A DNA stretch of 64,000 bases from Tretioscincus oriximinensis (GCA_022410635.1 JAJVDF010000464.1:570181-634180); one strand, 5' to 3'. Counted from the first letter of the stretch, positions 51,461 through 63,968 are shown. The notes: generated from the letters alone by a model not told the origin. Made by a program: numbers and translations.

Positions 51461-52178
51461 TGTGGCGTCCTCCATTGTAAAGGTTTGTATTTCTTTTATA
51501 AACTTTTCAGATATCCCAGAGGGAGGGGGGAAGAGCAGGCCTGGACAGGGGCNTGGCTTCCTGGTTCCCTGTTTGGGAGGGGGCGTGGCTGGAGGAGCCA
51601 NCCAATGGGGCCTCGAGTAGCCGGCTGGTGAGCAGATAAAAGGGAAGCTGACCAGGGCTGGAGGCCTTTCTGTTGAGTGAGACTTGTGGTGTAGCAAGTG
51701 GACAGGGAGCTCCACTTCTGATCAGCCTCAGAGGGAGCAGGTGGGAGTGTATGGTGGCCTGGAGGAGTCAAAGTGGAGGCTTGACTTGGGGCTAAAACAA
51801 ATAAATAGACATCGTGCCTGTCTCTTTAAGTTCTGGAAACAAAGGTTGCTCTTGCTTGGAGTTTGAGCTTGAGTCAGGCTTACTTTATAAAAGCCGAAGC
51901 TTTATTATTCTTATTTGTAAACAATAAACTTGTTATTTGTTCCAATTCAAATATCTCTTTCTTTTGTTTCTGTAACCACACTAAATAAGCACGCTACTGG
52001 TGAGGGCTGGGAATAAAGCCCCGTCACTGAGGTAAACACAGAGGCCCTGTGTAGGCCTGAGGATATGACTGTGGCTCCAAGCAGTCGTGGGTGCTGGATT
52101 GGGCAACAGGGTGATATTGTGGCACCCCTAGCTGGGAGGGTCATCTAATAGTGGGACCCTCAAGTAGGGGTCGCCACA
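51461..52178 (+). mobile_element. solo LTR, same family, copy 2
   Basis: Starts TGTGGCG, ends CGCCACA, and is flanked by an exact 5-bp duplication CTTGT (51456-51460, 52179-52183). TATA-like gataaaag is near 51635 and AATAAA at 51923. It is 718 bp, with no internal retroviral genes on either side. Confidence 0.85.
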
Positions 52179-52189
52179 CTTGTGCCCCT

Positions 52190-54060
52190 AAAATTTGAAG
52201 GAACACCCCCTCTCATATGTACCTGCCCACCTCTTCTACAGTTCTACAAAACTGTAACACAATGTAACAGTTTGATAATAAGCCCACCTCCAGGCTAACG
52301 GAAAAACCACAATACCACAATGCGAACATGAGAAATAAAGAAATACTAGTACAAATAAAGTGCTACAAAGACCGTTGGTGCAATTATTCCTCTCACTGGA
52401 AGGCAGAGCTGGAGGCCTGTGAAGGCCTCAGAATCTCTCACAGGTGACGTCCACATGGTGCAAAGAAAAGATGTAGCATTGGCCAAAAATGCATAAAAGT
52501 ACCTGCAAGGAAAAACATAGAGGCAGCCCTTTCTAGCACTGCTGGATCCCTACAGTTACATGAAGTAAATCTTCCATAATCACGCTCTCAAAGCGTGAAA
52601 AAAATGAGATTTGAATAGAGCCTAAATAAGTGATGTCCGGGGCACTAGCAGAACTACCAGTTGATAAACATGGTAGAGTATGGATGGTTGACTAGACTGC
52701 AAACAGCCAAGTTTGAATTCTTTGACCCAAGTACTCCCTCTTCCTCTGTTCGTTTGTGACTACAGTAGCTATGTTACAGCAAGGCCAGGAGAAACTTGAT
52801 ATCCACAAGCTGTGTGTACAAAAAGAATCCACAGCAGCCTGTGAAATATTTATCTCCCTCGGGAATTCGTTCCTAGCAGCTTGAAAAAGGACCCCTGGCT
52901 CAGAGGCAGTTTCCACAGCAACATCCATCCAAGGCTTCTTGCTGCTCTGTGCCAGGCATTCGATCGCTGGGCCACATCCATGACTGAACAGCTGGCAGGC
53001 TGTCCGAGGGATCATGGGGCTTTCTCAGACCTGACAGCCATGGCTCTGAAGGGCTTCAGCCATTTCGGCTTCAGAACATTCTAGATTGACTTACACCTTC
53101 TTCATCATACTTATAAATGCTTCCTGTTGGTAGCAGTGCTGTAAGTAGAGGCCCAGCCCAGGACACCAACAAAAGGCTTCAGATCTGGGCAACTACATCT
53201 GAAAGTATGGAATATCATGGCCATTAATCCCCATCCCATAATGCCATAAAGTCCAGAGTACAATATTAGTTACCTGAGGAACAACCCATAGCTCCTGCTA
53301 GGCTCCTGGTTTGGACAGCAACAATTGGCAAATGGATATTTAGATCTGTTCCAAGACATCTTAGATCCAATAGGTTGGAAATGTTTGCTGCTAACAGACT
53401 AGATCGGAGACAAAAGTCCTTTCTAGCTGTCACCCATTTTTGGATTCACAGTAATTGGTCACCGCCTGGGAATGGTTTNGAAGGAGTTGGACTGGATCAG
53501 GCTGAGGGAAAGGGAGGCCCGGGGGCAATGACTGGCCCATAGAACCCTTTCATCAGCCCGCGGGACAATCCTGGCCATACCCCACCCAGGCCACATCCTG
53601 TCCTGCCAAGGACAGACCTCAGCCCAGGCCACCACCCCTTTCTCTTTGCCCATGTCCCCTCCCACACCAAGAGCACAGAACAGTGGACTTTTCTATGATT
53701 CTACCCCTCCCTCCCTTCCCTCCCAGATTCAAAAACTGCATATGAATCACATACAGTCTCCAATATAACACACCTTTATACGTGATCAGAGATCTCACAG
53801 ATCTCTGCACAAGAGAATTTGCCTCACCCCAATTCCTGCCCATTTTACTGCCCAGGAAGTAACATCACAAAAATTTCATGCACAAGATCTGCCAGATATT
53901 TTTGTTCCTATAAGTTTCCATTAGTGCTCTCTCCTTTTTCCTTTTGTATTTCATTTCGAGTTTTAACAAAGTGAAAACATTCTTTAGCCAGGGTATCTAG
54001 CCTCCAGGCCTTAGGTTTCCCATTTAATATAACCACATGGATTTCCACAGTACTATAAGT
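52190..54060. other. no gene seen
   Basis: Between the second solo LTR and a CR1 fragment. Non-coding, with no family matches and no strong repeats apart from scattered low complexity. Confidence 0.5.
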
Positions 54061-54071
54061 GACCTGGATGG

Positions 54072-54541
54072 AAATCATGCACGGGAGGGATAAGATGAAT
54101 AGGGAAAAAATGTTTTCTCTACCACATAACACTAGGACCAGGGGGCTTTCCTTGAAGCTGATGGGCAGAAGAGTGAGAACAGATAAAGGGAAGAATTTTT
54201 TCACCCAGAGGGTCATCAGCCTTNGGAATTTACTTCGAGAAGAGGTGGTGGTAGCTAGCAGCCTGGATAGCTTTAAGAGAGGTTTAGACAAGTTCATGAA
54301 CACCAAAGACATAAACAACTACTAGGTTGGATATCTGCATACTGCCTCCGAGACGGAACAACAGGCAGAATTCCTGAAATGCCTTTTGCAGGTCGTTGAG
54401 ACCAGTTGAAGATTTTGTCTTCTCCTGTTCCAGGCTGCACAGGTGCAATTGGTGTGCTTCTGTGTGAGACAGAAGGCTGGACGAGATGGGCTCTGGCCCA
54501 GTTCAGCAAGGCTCCTCTTATATGCTTATGTTTTTATGTTG
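54072..54541 (+). repeat. CR1 LINE 3' fragment
   Basis: ORF2 tail text EKMFSLPHNTRTRGLSLKLM and LREEVVVASSLDSFKRG is followed by a 3' UTR ending ttatatgcttatgtttttat. Diverged. Confidence 0.82.
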
Positions 54542-55019
54542 CATAATTTCAATTTGGTATGAAATACGCTCCATGCATGAGAACAACCATACTTTATTAT
54601 ACCAGATTTGCAGTGCGAGAGACACTTTTCTTCTTCCATAATGGGCCATAAGAAACTTAAAAATGGCTTAAAAGGAAAAGAGCTATATTTTGTAGGACAT
54701 GCAGAACTCTGGAACCAACTGGATTTTTTGGAAAAAAAAACCCAACAACATCAAGATCTCTTGGGAATCTTTTTCCAAAGACACATCTCTATTAAAAAGC
54801 ACTTCCAGCACATATGGTAATGTCCTGTTACTCCACACCCNTGCCAGCAAACCGTGTGAGACCTGTGGAAGCATTCTGGACAACACCACTGGTGTGCAAT
54901 ATCAAGCAAAAGTATTTTAAATATCTCTAATTTGTTAAAACTTCAAAAATGGTATAATTTTTAATTAGCCATTGAGGGCAACCCTTATTATCGACATTTA
55001 TAGCCTTTTACTTGTGAAA

Positions 55020-55158
55020 GGAGCTTTATTCTGGGCTGTATCTTGGGACAAAGCTTGGCACTCAGGGTCTGCCATAGCTTACACTAGCATACGGCTGNCA
55101 GGCTTCTATTCTGAAATATAGCCCAAAATAAGGCTCAGTGTGGACAGGGCCCCTAAGN
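55020..55158. mobile_element. palindromic MITE (TTATTCTGGGCTGTATCTTG family)
   Basis: The left arm starts agctttattctgggctgtat. The right arm is its inverse, ending ataaggctcagtgtggac. It is the same family as 18720-18873, with mid-element text gcttacactagcatac shared between copies. Confidence 0.55.
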
Positions 55159-55632
55159 TGCTACAAGATCCCCTTACTAGACCAAAGCCAGAAGATGCTC
55201 TGTTGGTCCAATACAGGTCGGTATGGGACACAATGTAGAGTTACTTGGGTCCCTTCCCAAGAATCCAAGGAGAAGGAGGAAGGAGCAGAGACAATAGGGC
55301 AGAAGTAAGAAACCTTTTTCTACCAGGGGCCATTTGGATTTTTGGAACATCACTCAAGGGCCACACTCCCTCCCCACCCTGAATCCATACGCCTACCTCA
55401 CCCAGACAACGTTCCTCTTACCCCACACCTCCATCCAGGCCACCACCACCCTTTCCTCTATCCACAGCATCTCCCNCACCCAGACCCACAAAATCACGGA
55501 CTTTTCAATGCTCCCTCTATTCCCTCGCCACTTTCCTCTGCTCCTGCACCTTCCTTTTTTAGCAATTATTTAGTCAGGGAATCCTAGTTTCTTTGGGAGC
55601 AAGCCAAATGCCAGACCAAATGTTTCCTTGCA

Positions 55633-56487
55633 CACATAAGAACATAAGAAGAGCCATATTGGATCAGGCCACAGCCCATCAAGTCCAGCATTCCGTCTCA
55701 CACAGAGGCCCACCAGATGCACCTGGGCAGTCCGAACAGAGGAAAGCAAAATATGCTCCTGTTCATGACTCCCTGCAAATGGAATTTCAGGAGTCCTGCT
55801 TATTGCTCCATCCCGGAGGCAACATCCAGACATCCATCCTAGTATCCATTTATACCCTTGGTGTCCATAAACCTGTCTAGTCCTGTCTGGAAGCTATCCA
55901 AGCTGTTAGCTGCCACTACCTCTTCAGGAAGTAAATTCCACAGGCCGATGACCTTCTGGGTGAAAAAATACTTTCCTTTGTCTGTTCTCACTTTTCGTCC
56001 CATCAGTTTCAAGGAGGGCCCTCTGGTATTAGTGTTGTGGGAGAGAGAAAACATTTTTTCTCTGTTCACCCTGTCCATCCCTTGCATGATTTTGTACACT
56101 TTGATCAGATCACCTCTCAAGGCTGAAGAAGCCCAGACGTTGCAGCCTGACTTCATAAGGGAGGAGCTCCAGACAGGAAAAGGAAATATGGTTCTTCAGC
56201 AAAAGTTATGATTATAACTTGTTGCAACAAAAGCATATCTGCGTGAATTCATTAAAAACAACAACTGGGAAATCAAAGAGGAAAATGGTATCATAAATGT
56301 GGTATGATCATTTTTGTTGCCCTTTTCTGCACCTTCTCCAGTTCCAAAATGTCCCTCTTGAGATGTGGTGACCAGAACTGAACACAGTATTCCAAATGTG
56401 GCCTCACCACAGATTTATAAAGAGGCAAAACAACATTTGCTGACTTGTTTTCGATTCCTTTCCTAATTATCCCCAACACATCCCCAC
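55633..56487 (-). pseudogene. CR1 LINE 3' part with templated insertion
   Basis: Minus-strand frames give [51 protein letters not shown] and [15 protein letters not shown]. The 3' UTR ends at 55633 (cataagaacataagaagagc). A 135-bp block at 56170-56304 is foreign and nearly identical to 50113-50247. Confidence 0.85.
56170..56304 (+). repeat. 135-bp duplicated block, copy B, inside CR1
   Basis: The same 135 bp as 50113-50247, interrupting a minus-strand CR1. The left junction shares cagac with the CR1 text. Confidence 0.93.
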
Positions 56488-57429
56488 CAATTCCTACAAG
56501 CTCCTAGTAAGTTCCAAGGGGGGCAGGATAAGCCAGCTCTGGGCTGCAAGGGTACTAAAACAGCATTTTGCAAACCTCAGGGTCCCTCCCCTCAGTTAAC
56601 AGAGGCCCTCTTGGTAACTCAGAGCCACTTCCACCCTTTACCATACTTCACAGGGGTGTTGCAGGAGAAAGGAGAGGATGGAATGGGCAATGTGCCCACT
56701 TTGAAAGATGTGGTATGAATGTTGAACATTAAATAGAGAAAGAGAAAAACTCACACAGTACTCTTGGTTGGTATCAGAACCCAGTCGTGGGCGTTAACAG
56801 CAGCCTGGGAGTTACAACAGCCATCTGTTGGAAAGGCTGTGATTTTTGATTCCTGTATTTTATTACTAGTGGAAATAGCCCATTGCGTTAGGGTAATGCA
56901 ATGGGCTCCAGTTCCTCCTTCTGCTTTCTCCCATCCATGCCTCCACCCACNCACTCACTCACTCACTCACTCCCTTCCCCCACTCATCCCCCTTTCACTC
57001 ATTGCTTCTTTGTTTTATTCCTTCTTTCCTTCCATTTTCCTTTCCTTCTTTCCTTTATTTTTTGTTCCTTTCCTTCCCTCCTTTCTCTCCCAATACTGGT
57101 CCCAGGACTGAACCCCACTTCTTCATCTTTCCATTCAAGAGAACTGTCGATTTATTACTTTTCTCTGTTTTCTGTCCTTTAGCCAGTTTCCAACCCAAGG
57201 CTCTGGAGGCTACCAAAGTTCTGAGCCCTGTGATTGGTCGGAATGTTAAACTTTCCCACACGGCTTTTATTATATATGATTATAGGCTTTGCTTCAACAA
57301 TAAAGCATTTGATCAGCTGATTGATTGTGAGCTGATTCTCATGTGAGGCAGGGGATTTGATTCCAAGACCCCAGTGGCCTCTTCCTGCGCTACAATTTAT
57401 TTATTTATTTGCATTTCTATATCACCCTA

Positions 57430-57560
57430 CATCCCTGATAACATAAGAGGAGCCCTGTTGAACTGGGCTGGAGCCCATCTGGTCCATCTTTCTGTCTCAC
57501 ACAGAACTGCACTGATCTAAAACAACCTATTTTTCCCAGTTCGGCATGGAAAGGGCTCTG
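57430..57560 (-). repeat. CR1 LINE 3' fragment
   Basis: Acataagaggagccctgttg, ggctggagcccatctggtcc and tgtctcacacagaactgcac are the inverse of the CR1 3' UTR. Confidence 0.6.
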
Positions 57561-58739
57561 GAAGTCATTCGTTTGCCCCCAAACCCAACAGCATCACCCC
57601 ACTTGNCTTTGCTATTTACAGCTCACATCTGCAGCACAGCCATTCTTGGACTACAACCCCCAGCATTCCGCTCAATGGAAGGCTGGTAGTTGTGGTCCAA
57701 GGACATCTTGAAGAGGAAAAAGTCTTGAGGTCCCAGGATTTGTGTTATTACCTGGAAAGTTCATTGACACAAGTCAGAAGCAACAATGTCTACTTTAGCA
57801 CCAAACACACACATATTCAGAGGTTGGGCTACGCTGGACAAGCCTCATTGGGCCTTATTATGGGTTGTATCTAGGCCTGCCNTAGTCTACACTAGCATGT
57901 AGATGACAGACTCCTGTTTTGATATAGCTCAGAATGAGGCTCAGTAGAGACAGGACCTTTGAGGCACTGGTGGGAGATGCCCGCGAATCTCTTGCGCCTG
58001 TATGAGAAAAGCCCCACAAGAAGACATGAGTATGAGAAAGCGTTGTACCTCCTACAGGGGATTTTTACTGGGATTTTTCCAGTTACCAGAAGCAGGGCCA
58101 GAAGTGATGCCTCAGGGCTGAAAGTGACGTATGTAACTTCCGGCCTCTCCTTTCAGGAATGACATCACTTCCGGCCATGACGTCACTTCCGCCCCAGGGG
58201 AATGGTGCCCCAGGGACAGAAGTGGCATCACAAATGATGTCACTTCCGGCCTCTGCTTCCAGGCATGGCGCCCACTGTGACGTCACCTCTGGTCCCACCC
58301 TAGAAATGACGACAAAAAAAATCCACGGCCAAAGTTGCCTGAGATTTGGGGCAGGTTTCTGCCATCTGTTCCAACTGCATGACATTCTGGTGTTGTTTGG
58401 GCGGGTGCTTTTAATCCATTTTCAGTCCTGAAGTCAAGCAGGAAGCAACCATTTCCTCACCTGCTTGAATCCAATTCTTCCAGGGTGAAAATTGGATTAA
58501 AAATACCCGTCAGAACACAGCCTCTGTTTCGTGCTGAGTGACTGTCGTTCAGGCTGAAGTCAGGCACATCATTTTAATCCAATCCCCAAGAATTGGACTA
58601 AACCTGGAAAAAAAACCAGTTTTATTGTTGGTCTAATCCACTTCTTGAGAACTGGATTAAAAGTACATGTGTGACTCCAGTCCTAATGATAAAGAAACCT
58701 GCCTGGGAAACAGAAGTCACCAGTTTCAATCATCAAAAC

Positions 58740-58960
58740 TTCCCAAGGAGGAGGAGAAAAAGAACCCGAAGGCTTACGTTCTATCTTCCCCATCACATTG
58801 TCATGGTACCAACTCACCTATTTGCGATTGCTTGCATTTGAACAGCTAGGTTGGCTNGAGAGAAGGCCAATCGTGGGCGCTCACTCCCCTCCACAGCAGA
58901 CCCCGTGGGCCCCTCTGTTGGAGGACCATTGTTCTTAACCTCTTAACCACCATGCCCCTG
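58740..58960 (-). repeat. Sauria-type SINE
   Basis: Inverse body ggcttacgttctatcttccc and inverse head cttaacctcttaaccaccat; the distal tail is shortened. Confidence 0.72.
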
Positions 58961-59167
58961 AAGGAATGGCAAATGACATCTCTGTGACCGCAGCACAGCG
59001 ATGCCCATTGGAGTCCAAGAGTGACTCTACCTCAGCGGAAGAACAAATGTCCCGGGGAAATAGAAGGCTAATGGCTTCGCCCCCAGTTTCTCCCCAAACT
59101 ACTTCTCTGTCTCTGCCAAGACCACTGCATGGAGCTGCCTGGAGCTGCCTTTGCAATCAAGCAGGGC

Positions 59168-59435
59168 TTTGAGTGGCACAAATGGTGCAGAAGTTAAGAC
59201 ATCTCTCCATCCAGAGGTCCGTTCTTAAAGCCCTGTGTCCGCAGTGAGCGCCCTCTAGTGGCCTCAGCTTTAGCCAACCCAGTTATTCGAAAACACTTTG
59301 CAATTACGCTAATGGGTACCACTACAAATGTGGTGGGGAAGACAGAATAGGTGTAAGCCTTTGTGTGAAAACTAGCCTTGTAAGCCGCTCTGAGTCCCTT
59401 CGGATGAGAAAGCAGAGTAGAAAAACCAGATTCTT
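59168..59435 (+). repeat. Sauria-type SINE
   Basis: Head gagtggcacaaatggtgcag, then gctttagccaacccagttat, ccgctctgagtcccttcgga and an ATTC-containing tail. Confidence 0.78.
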
Positions 59436-60159
59436 TTTGTTGGTTTCAATACTAAAAACAACAAGGAAACAAAGTCCCCCCCCCCCCCCAGGGCATGTGG
59501 GGGGAAAAAAGAAGATAATGGAGAGCGTGTAATGAGAACCAGAAAAAGAAGAAAACACGAAAGCAGCTTTCCTGATATAAATAAAGTCTCTAATCACNAG
59601 ATTCCAGGCAAATGTTGAATCTTGCAAAAAAGACTGCATTCCATTTTAAAGTGAAAAATTCAAACAAATTTTCTAGATTGTTGCGACCTCGAATAATTTC
59701 TTCATAAGGTCTGCGTAATTTAAAATTGATTACAATATCAAAAGGCTGCATAACCTCTCAGATAACACGTAACAAAAAATCTTTCTGTGGTATAATCGTT
59801 TCTTGGGGCAGTTTTAAGGAACAATTTCATCCTTCCTTTAGCCAAGACTATGCAGCCTTTTGAAAATATAAACAATTGAAAATTGGTCAGAGCTTACGAA
59901 GAAATTATTTGAGCTTGTAACAATCTTGGAGATACTAGTCTGTTTGCTTTTCTGATTTCTGAAAATGTTACATTTCATTTTGAAATGGGATACAATCATT
60001 TTTGAAAGAGTCAACATTTGCCTGGAGTGTTGCTATTAGATATTTTATTTACACCAGGAGAGCATCTTGCATGTTTTCCTGCAGGGCATGTGGCTGGTTG
60101 CTGGGTTTTGTGCTTTGTTATCACTCTCCAGGTGCCTCTTCCAGTTTGACAGCCATCCA

Positions 60160-60546
60160 GGGTCTTCTAGCTATCATTCTGGTGACAGGTTTTCTGAAAC
60201 TGTTGGGCAAAAGAGTGAGGACAGACNGGGGAAAGTATTTTTGTGCCCAGAGGGTCACTGGCCTTTGGAATTTATTTCCAGAAGAGGTGCAGGCAGATAG
60301 CAGCCTGGCTAGCTTTAAGATAGGATTAGACAAGTTCATCAAGGTTATAAAGAGCTACTAGGATGGATGNCTTCATCCTGCGTCCGAGATGGAGCAACAG
60401 GCAGGATTCCTGTGTTGGGAACAGGTGAAAATTTAGCCTTCTTGTGTTCCAGACTGCCCAGGTGCAATTGGTGGGCCTCTGGGTGAGACAGAAGGATNGA
60501 CTTTGGCCCATTCAGCAGGCTGAGTGAGACCTGGGTGGCGCAGAGG
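60160..60546 (+). repeat. CR1 LINE 3' fragment
   Basis: Text LGKRVRTD and VTGLWNLFPEEVQADSSLAS is followed by gatggagcaacaggcaggat and gggcctctgggtgagacaga. It lies tail-to-tail with the minus-strand CR1 that begins at 60553. Confidence 0.8.
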
Positions 60547-60552
60547 AGATTT

Positions 60553-62573
60553 AAGAACATAAGAAGATAAGAAGAGCCATCCTGGATCAGGCCAGAGCCC
60601 ATCAAGTCCAGCATTCTGTGTCACACAGAGGCCCACCAGATGCACCTGGTGTGGCGTCCTCCATTTTGAGGTTTGTGTTTCTTTTATAAACTTAGCAGAT
60701 ATCCCAGAGGGAGGGGGCATGGCTGGAGGAGCCAGCCAATGGGGCCTCGAGTAGCCAGCTGGTGAGCGGTTAAAAGGGAAGCTGACCAGGGCTAGAGGCC
60801 TTTCTGTCGGGGACTTGTGGTGTAGCAAGTGGACAGAGGGCTCCGCTTCTGATCTGCCTCAGAGGGAGGGGGTGGAAGGTTATGGTGGCCTGGAAGAGTC
60901 AAAGTTGAGGCTTGACTTGGGGCTGGAACAAATAAAGTGACACAGGGCCTGTCTCTTGAAGGATCTGGAAACTAATGTTGCACTTGCTTGGTGTGTGTGT
61001 GCTTGAGTCAGGCTTACTTGATAAAAGCCGAAGCTTTATTATTCTAATCTTTCTTCTATTCCTTGTTTGTAAATAATAAACTTGTTATTTGTTTCATTTC
61101 AAACATCTCTTTCTTTCTTTTATTTCTGTAACGACAAAATTAAGCAGGCTACTGGTGGGGGCTGTGAATAAAGCCCTCATCCTGAGGTAAACTCTGAGGC
61201 CTTGTGTAGGCCGGAGGATAGTACTGTTGCTCCAAGCAGTCGTGGGTGCTGGATTGGGCAACAGGGTGGATATTGTGGCACCCCTGACTGTGAGGGTCAT
61301 CGAATAGTAGGGCCCTCAGGTAGGGGGCGCCACACCTGGGCAGTATGAAGAGGAAAGCAAAATATGCTCCTGTTCATGACTCCCTGCAAATGGTATTTCT
61401 GGAGTCCTGCCTGTTGCTCCATCCTGTAGGCAACATCCAGACATCCATCTTAGTATCCATTTATACCTTTGGTGTCCATAAACCTGTCTTGAAACTATCC
61501 AAGCTGGTAGGTACCACTACCTCTTCAGGAAGTAAATTCCACAAGCCGATGACCCTCTGGGTGAAAAAATACTTTCCTTTGTCTGTTCTCACTTTTCTAC
61601 CCAACAGTTTTAAAGAGTGCCCTCTGGTCCTTGTGTTGTGTGATAGAGAAAACATTTTTTCTCTATTCACCCTGTCCATCCCATGCATGATTTTGTACCC
61701 TTCAATCAGATCACCTCTCAAACGTCGCCTTTCAAGGCTGAAGAGGCCCAGATGTAGCAGCCTGAATAAGGGATTCTGCTCCAGACCCTTGATCATTTTT
61801 GTTGCCCTTTTCTGCACTTTCTCCAGTTCCCCAATATCCCACTTGAGATGTGGTGACCAGAACTGAACACAGGATTCCCAATGTGGCCTCACCACAGATT
61901 TATAAAGAGGCAAAACAACATTTGCTGACTTGTTTTCGATTCCTTTCCTAATTATCCCCAACATGGGATTTGCCTTTTTTGCTGCTGCTGCACACTGGGT
62001 TGACATTTTCATTGAATTGTCCACCAACACCCCAAGATCCTTTTCTTGCTCGGTCACAGGAAGCTCTTGGTTCCCATCAGGTGGTAGGAGTAGTTGGGGT
62101 TCTTTGCCCCCATGGGCAGGACTTTGCTCTTGCTTAAGTTGAAGGGCATTTGCCACTTTGATGCCCACTCACCCAATTTCAATAGATCACTCTGGAGCGC
62201 CTTACAATCCTTTTCAGTTTTCACTGCCCTGAACAGTTTAGTGTCGTCAGCAAACTTGGCTACTTCGATATTTACCTCGGCATCCAGATCATTTATAAAT
62301 ATATTGAAAAGCAAGGGTCCCAGTACAGATCCCTGGGGTACCCCACTTCTTACCTCTTTCCACTCAGAGAACTGTCCATTTAATACTACCCTCTGTTTTC
62401 TATCTTTTAGCCAGTTTCCAATCCAGGACAAAGTCTGTCCTCTTATACCATGAGTATGGANTTTTTTTAGGAGCCTTTGATGAGGGACTTTATCAAAAGC
62501 CTTCTGAAAATCTAGATACACAATATCAACTGGATCCCATTTATCTACGTGTTTGTTAACACACTCAAAGAAT
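60553..62573 (-). pseudogene. CR1 LINE, split by a solo LTR
   Basis: Two frames cover the RT: 62054-62521 ([49 protein letters not shown]) and 61461-62168 ([33 protein letters not shown]). A frameshift lies near 62060-62165. The LTR at 60650-61334 sits in its 3' UTR. The 5' end is truncated at about 62573. Confidence 0.88.
60650..61334 (+). mobile_element. solo LTR, same family, copy 3, nested in CR1
   Basis: TGTGGCG...CGCCACA, 685 bp, is flanked by an exact 5-bp duplication CCTGG (60645-60649, 61335-61339). It splits a minus-strand CR1: removing the LTR and one CCTGG restores the CR1 text ...agatgcacctgggcagt. Its promoter and poly(A) signals are placed as in copies 1 and 2. Confidence 0.88.
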
Positions 62574-62999
62574 TTCCCCCTTGGTCTGCCTCCCCCAGCC
62601 TACCAAGGCATCCTCCTGCCTCCCCTACACCAGCCTTTCCATCCTACCCCTGGCCAACCTCTTTTAAGGCTTTCGAAGATCATGGAAAGACCAGAAGCTT
62701 CCAGTCACGCCAGCCACCAACGCTAAGCCACTTTCAAGCCACTTCTTTTGGCTCCATCTGGATGCAAGGCAGGGTTTTTTCAAGGTGAGGCCNAGTTGTC
62801 TCACAGTTGATTTTAGGGGTGCAGGGGAAGTGCTTAGGGGCGTTGCTAGCATAGGGTAAGCCAGGGCGGTGGCCTGGGGGGGGGCGCAGGGTCAGGGGTC
62901 CCCAGGGCCCTTGCAATTTGTAAAAAAAAATGAAAAAATTATATTTAGGGGCTCCTGAGGCCCCTGGGCGTCTAGCAGTAGCCTCCTCCCCAGATGCTG

Positions 63000-63720
63000 C
63001 CACGAGTGCTGCCCCCCTTCTCCGCCCCCCCCTACCTTAAAGGTTGTACCACGCTGCCGTCGGGGCTGCCGCTTTCCTGGGCCGCCCCCGCCCCCGCCTC
63101 CTGCTGCTGCTCGGGCGCCTTGAGCAGCCGCAGCTCGTCGCCCTCCAGCGTCCTGTACCACGACTGCGGGGAGCCATCGGGGACCAGGACCGGGCTCTTG
63201 GCCTCTTCGACGGCCGCCGCCCCCCCGCCGCCCTGCTGGGACTTCACCAGGTTGGCCGCGCTGGCCGGCAGCTGCTGCAGGAGCTTCTGCATTTCGGTTC
63301 CCAACCGCGGCAGGCAAAAGCAGCAGCAGCAGCAGCAGAGGCGCGCGGACGCCCCGACGGCGCCTCCCGAGGGGCCCGAGAGGAGCCTTCGCCTTCCCCG
63401 GCTGAGGGCGGCTGACGGTCAACGAGGCCGAGGCCAAAACAGCCCCCGTGCGGAGCAGGCTGCCCGCCCAGCCCGCCGGCCCCGTCCGGACGCCCCCTCG
63501 AGCAAGCCCCGCGCCGCCTTCCTCGCACGCAGGGAAGCCACGTTTGCAAGCCTGTTGCATGCAGACGCCCGGCCGCCTTGCCTCTGGCCCCGGGGCGGGT
63601 CTTATCGCCTCCGCCAGGCAGCAGGCAGCCTCCACTCCCCCCTGAAACCAGACGCCACGACGCGCCGGCAACCCTAGACGCGGCCGCCGGCTGCGCTGGA
63701 GGGGGGGGGGCGGGGGGGGG
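63000..63720. promoter_or_regulatory. CpG island
   Basis: CpG density is high over about 0.7 kb, in contrast to the AT-rich flanks, and includes CAG/CTG and poly-C/poly-G runs. It surrounds the candidate first exon and probably marks a promoter on the minus strand. This is inferred from composition only. Confidence 0.6.
63036..63292 (-). CDS. candidate first coding exon in CpG island, gene not recognised
   Basis: Reading minus, an ATG at 63292 opens 85 codons that end TTAAG|GTAGGG, a good donor. The peptide begins MQKLLQQLPASAANLVKSQQ, then has a Gly/Ala run, SPQSWYRTLEGDELRLLKAP and SPDGSVVQPL. It lies in a CpG-dense GC-rich island (about 63000-63720), as expected of a promoter-proximal exon. 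The donor phase (two bases of a codon) fits AP3B2 exon 2, giving ...PLR|HDDLKE. However, the recalled mammalian AP3B2 N-terminus (a short Ser/Gly-rich peptide ending SSDYKR) is not seen here. It may be an alternative or lineage-specific first exon, or exon 1 of another minus-strand gene. Confidence 0.45.
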
Positions 63721-63826
63721 CGAACGCGTGCGGACGAAAAGGGGGCGTTAGAAAAGCGGGTGGCGCCACCTGGGGGTCACAGGCGGAAAAGCTAAAGGAC
63801 AACAATACCAGCTCCTGTTCCCCAGG

Positions 63827-63937
63827 GAATCTTATTCTGGGCTGTATCTTGGAATAGGTGCCTGCCATAGTCTACACCGGCATGCTCTGCACCTCACCCA
63901 GAATAAGGCTCATGTGTGGAGAAGCTTGTAGATTCTG
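63827..63937. mobile_element. palindromic MITE, same family as 18720-18873
   Basis: Starts attctgggctgtatcttgga, contains tgccatagtctacaccggca and ends cagaataaggctcatgtgtg. It lies next to the CpG island. Confidence 0.5.
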
Positions 63938-63968
63938 TCCCCACTGTGCTATATCTGGAATGCGTGTA

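Noticed and set aside
62892..63671. 259-codon minus-strand ORF across the CpG island
   Set aside because: Arg/Gly/Pro-rich reading of GC-rich DNA in a different frame from the exon with the good donor.
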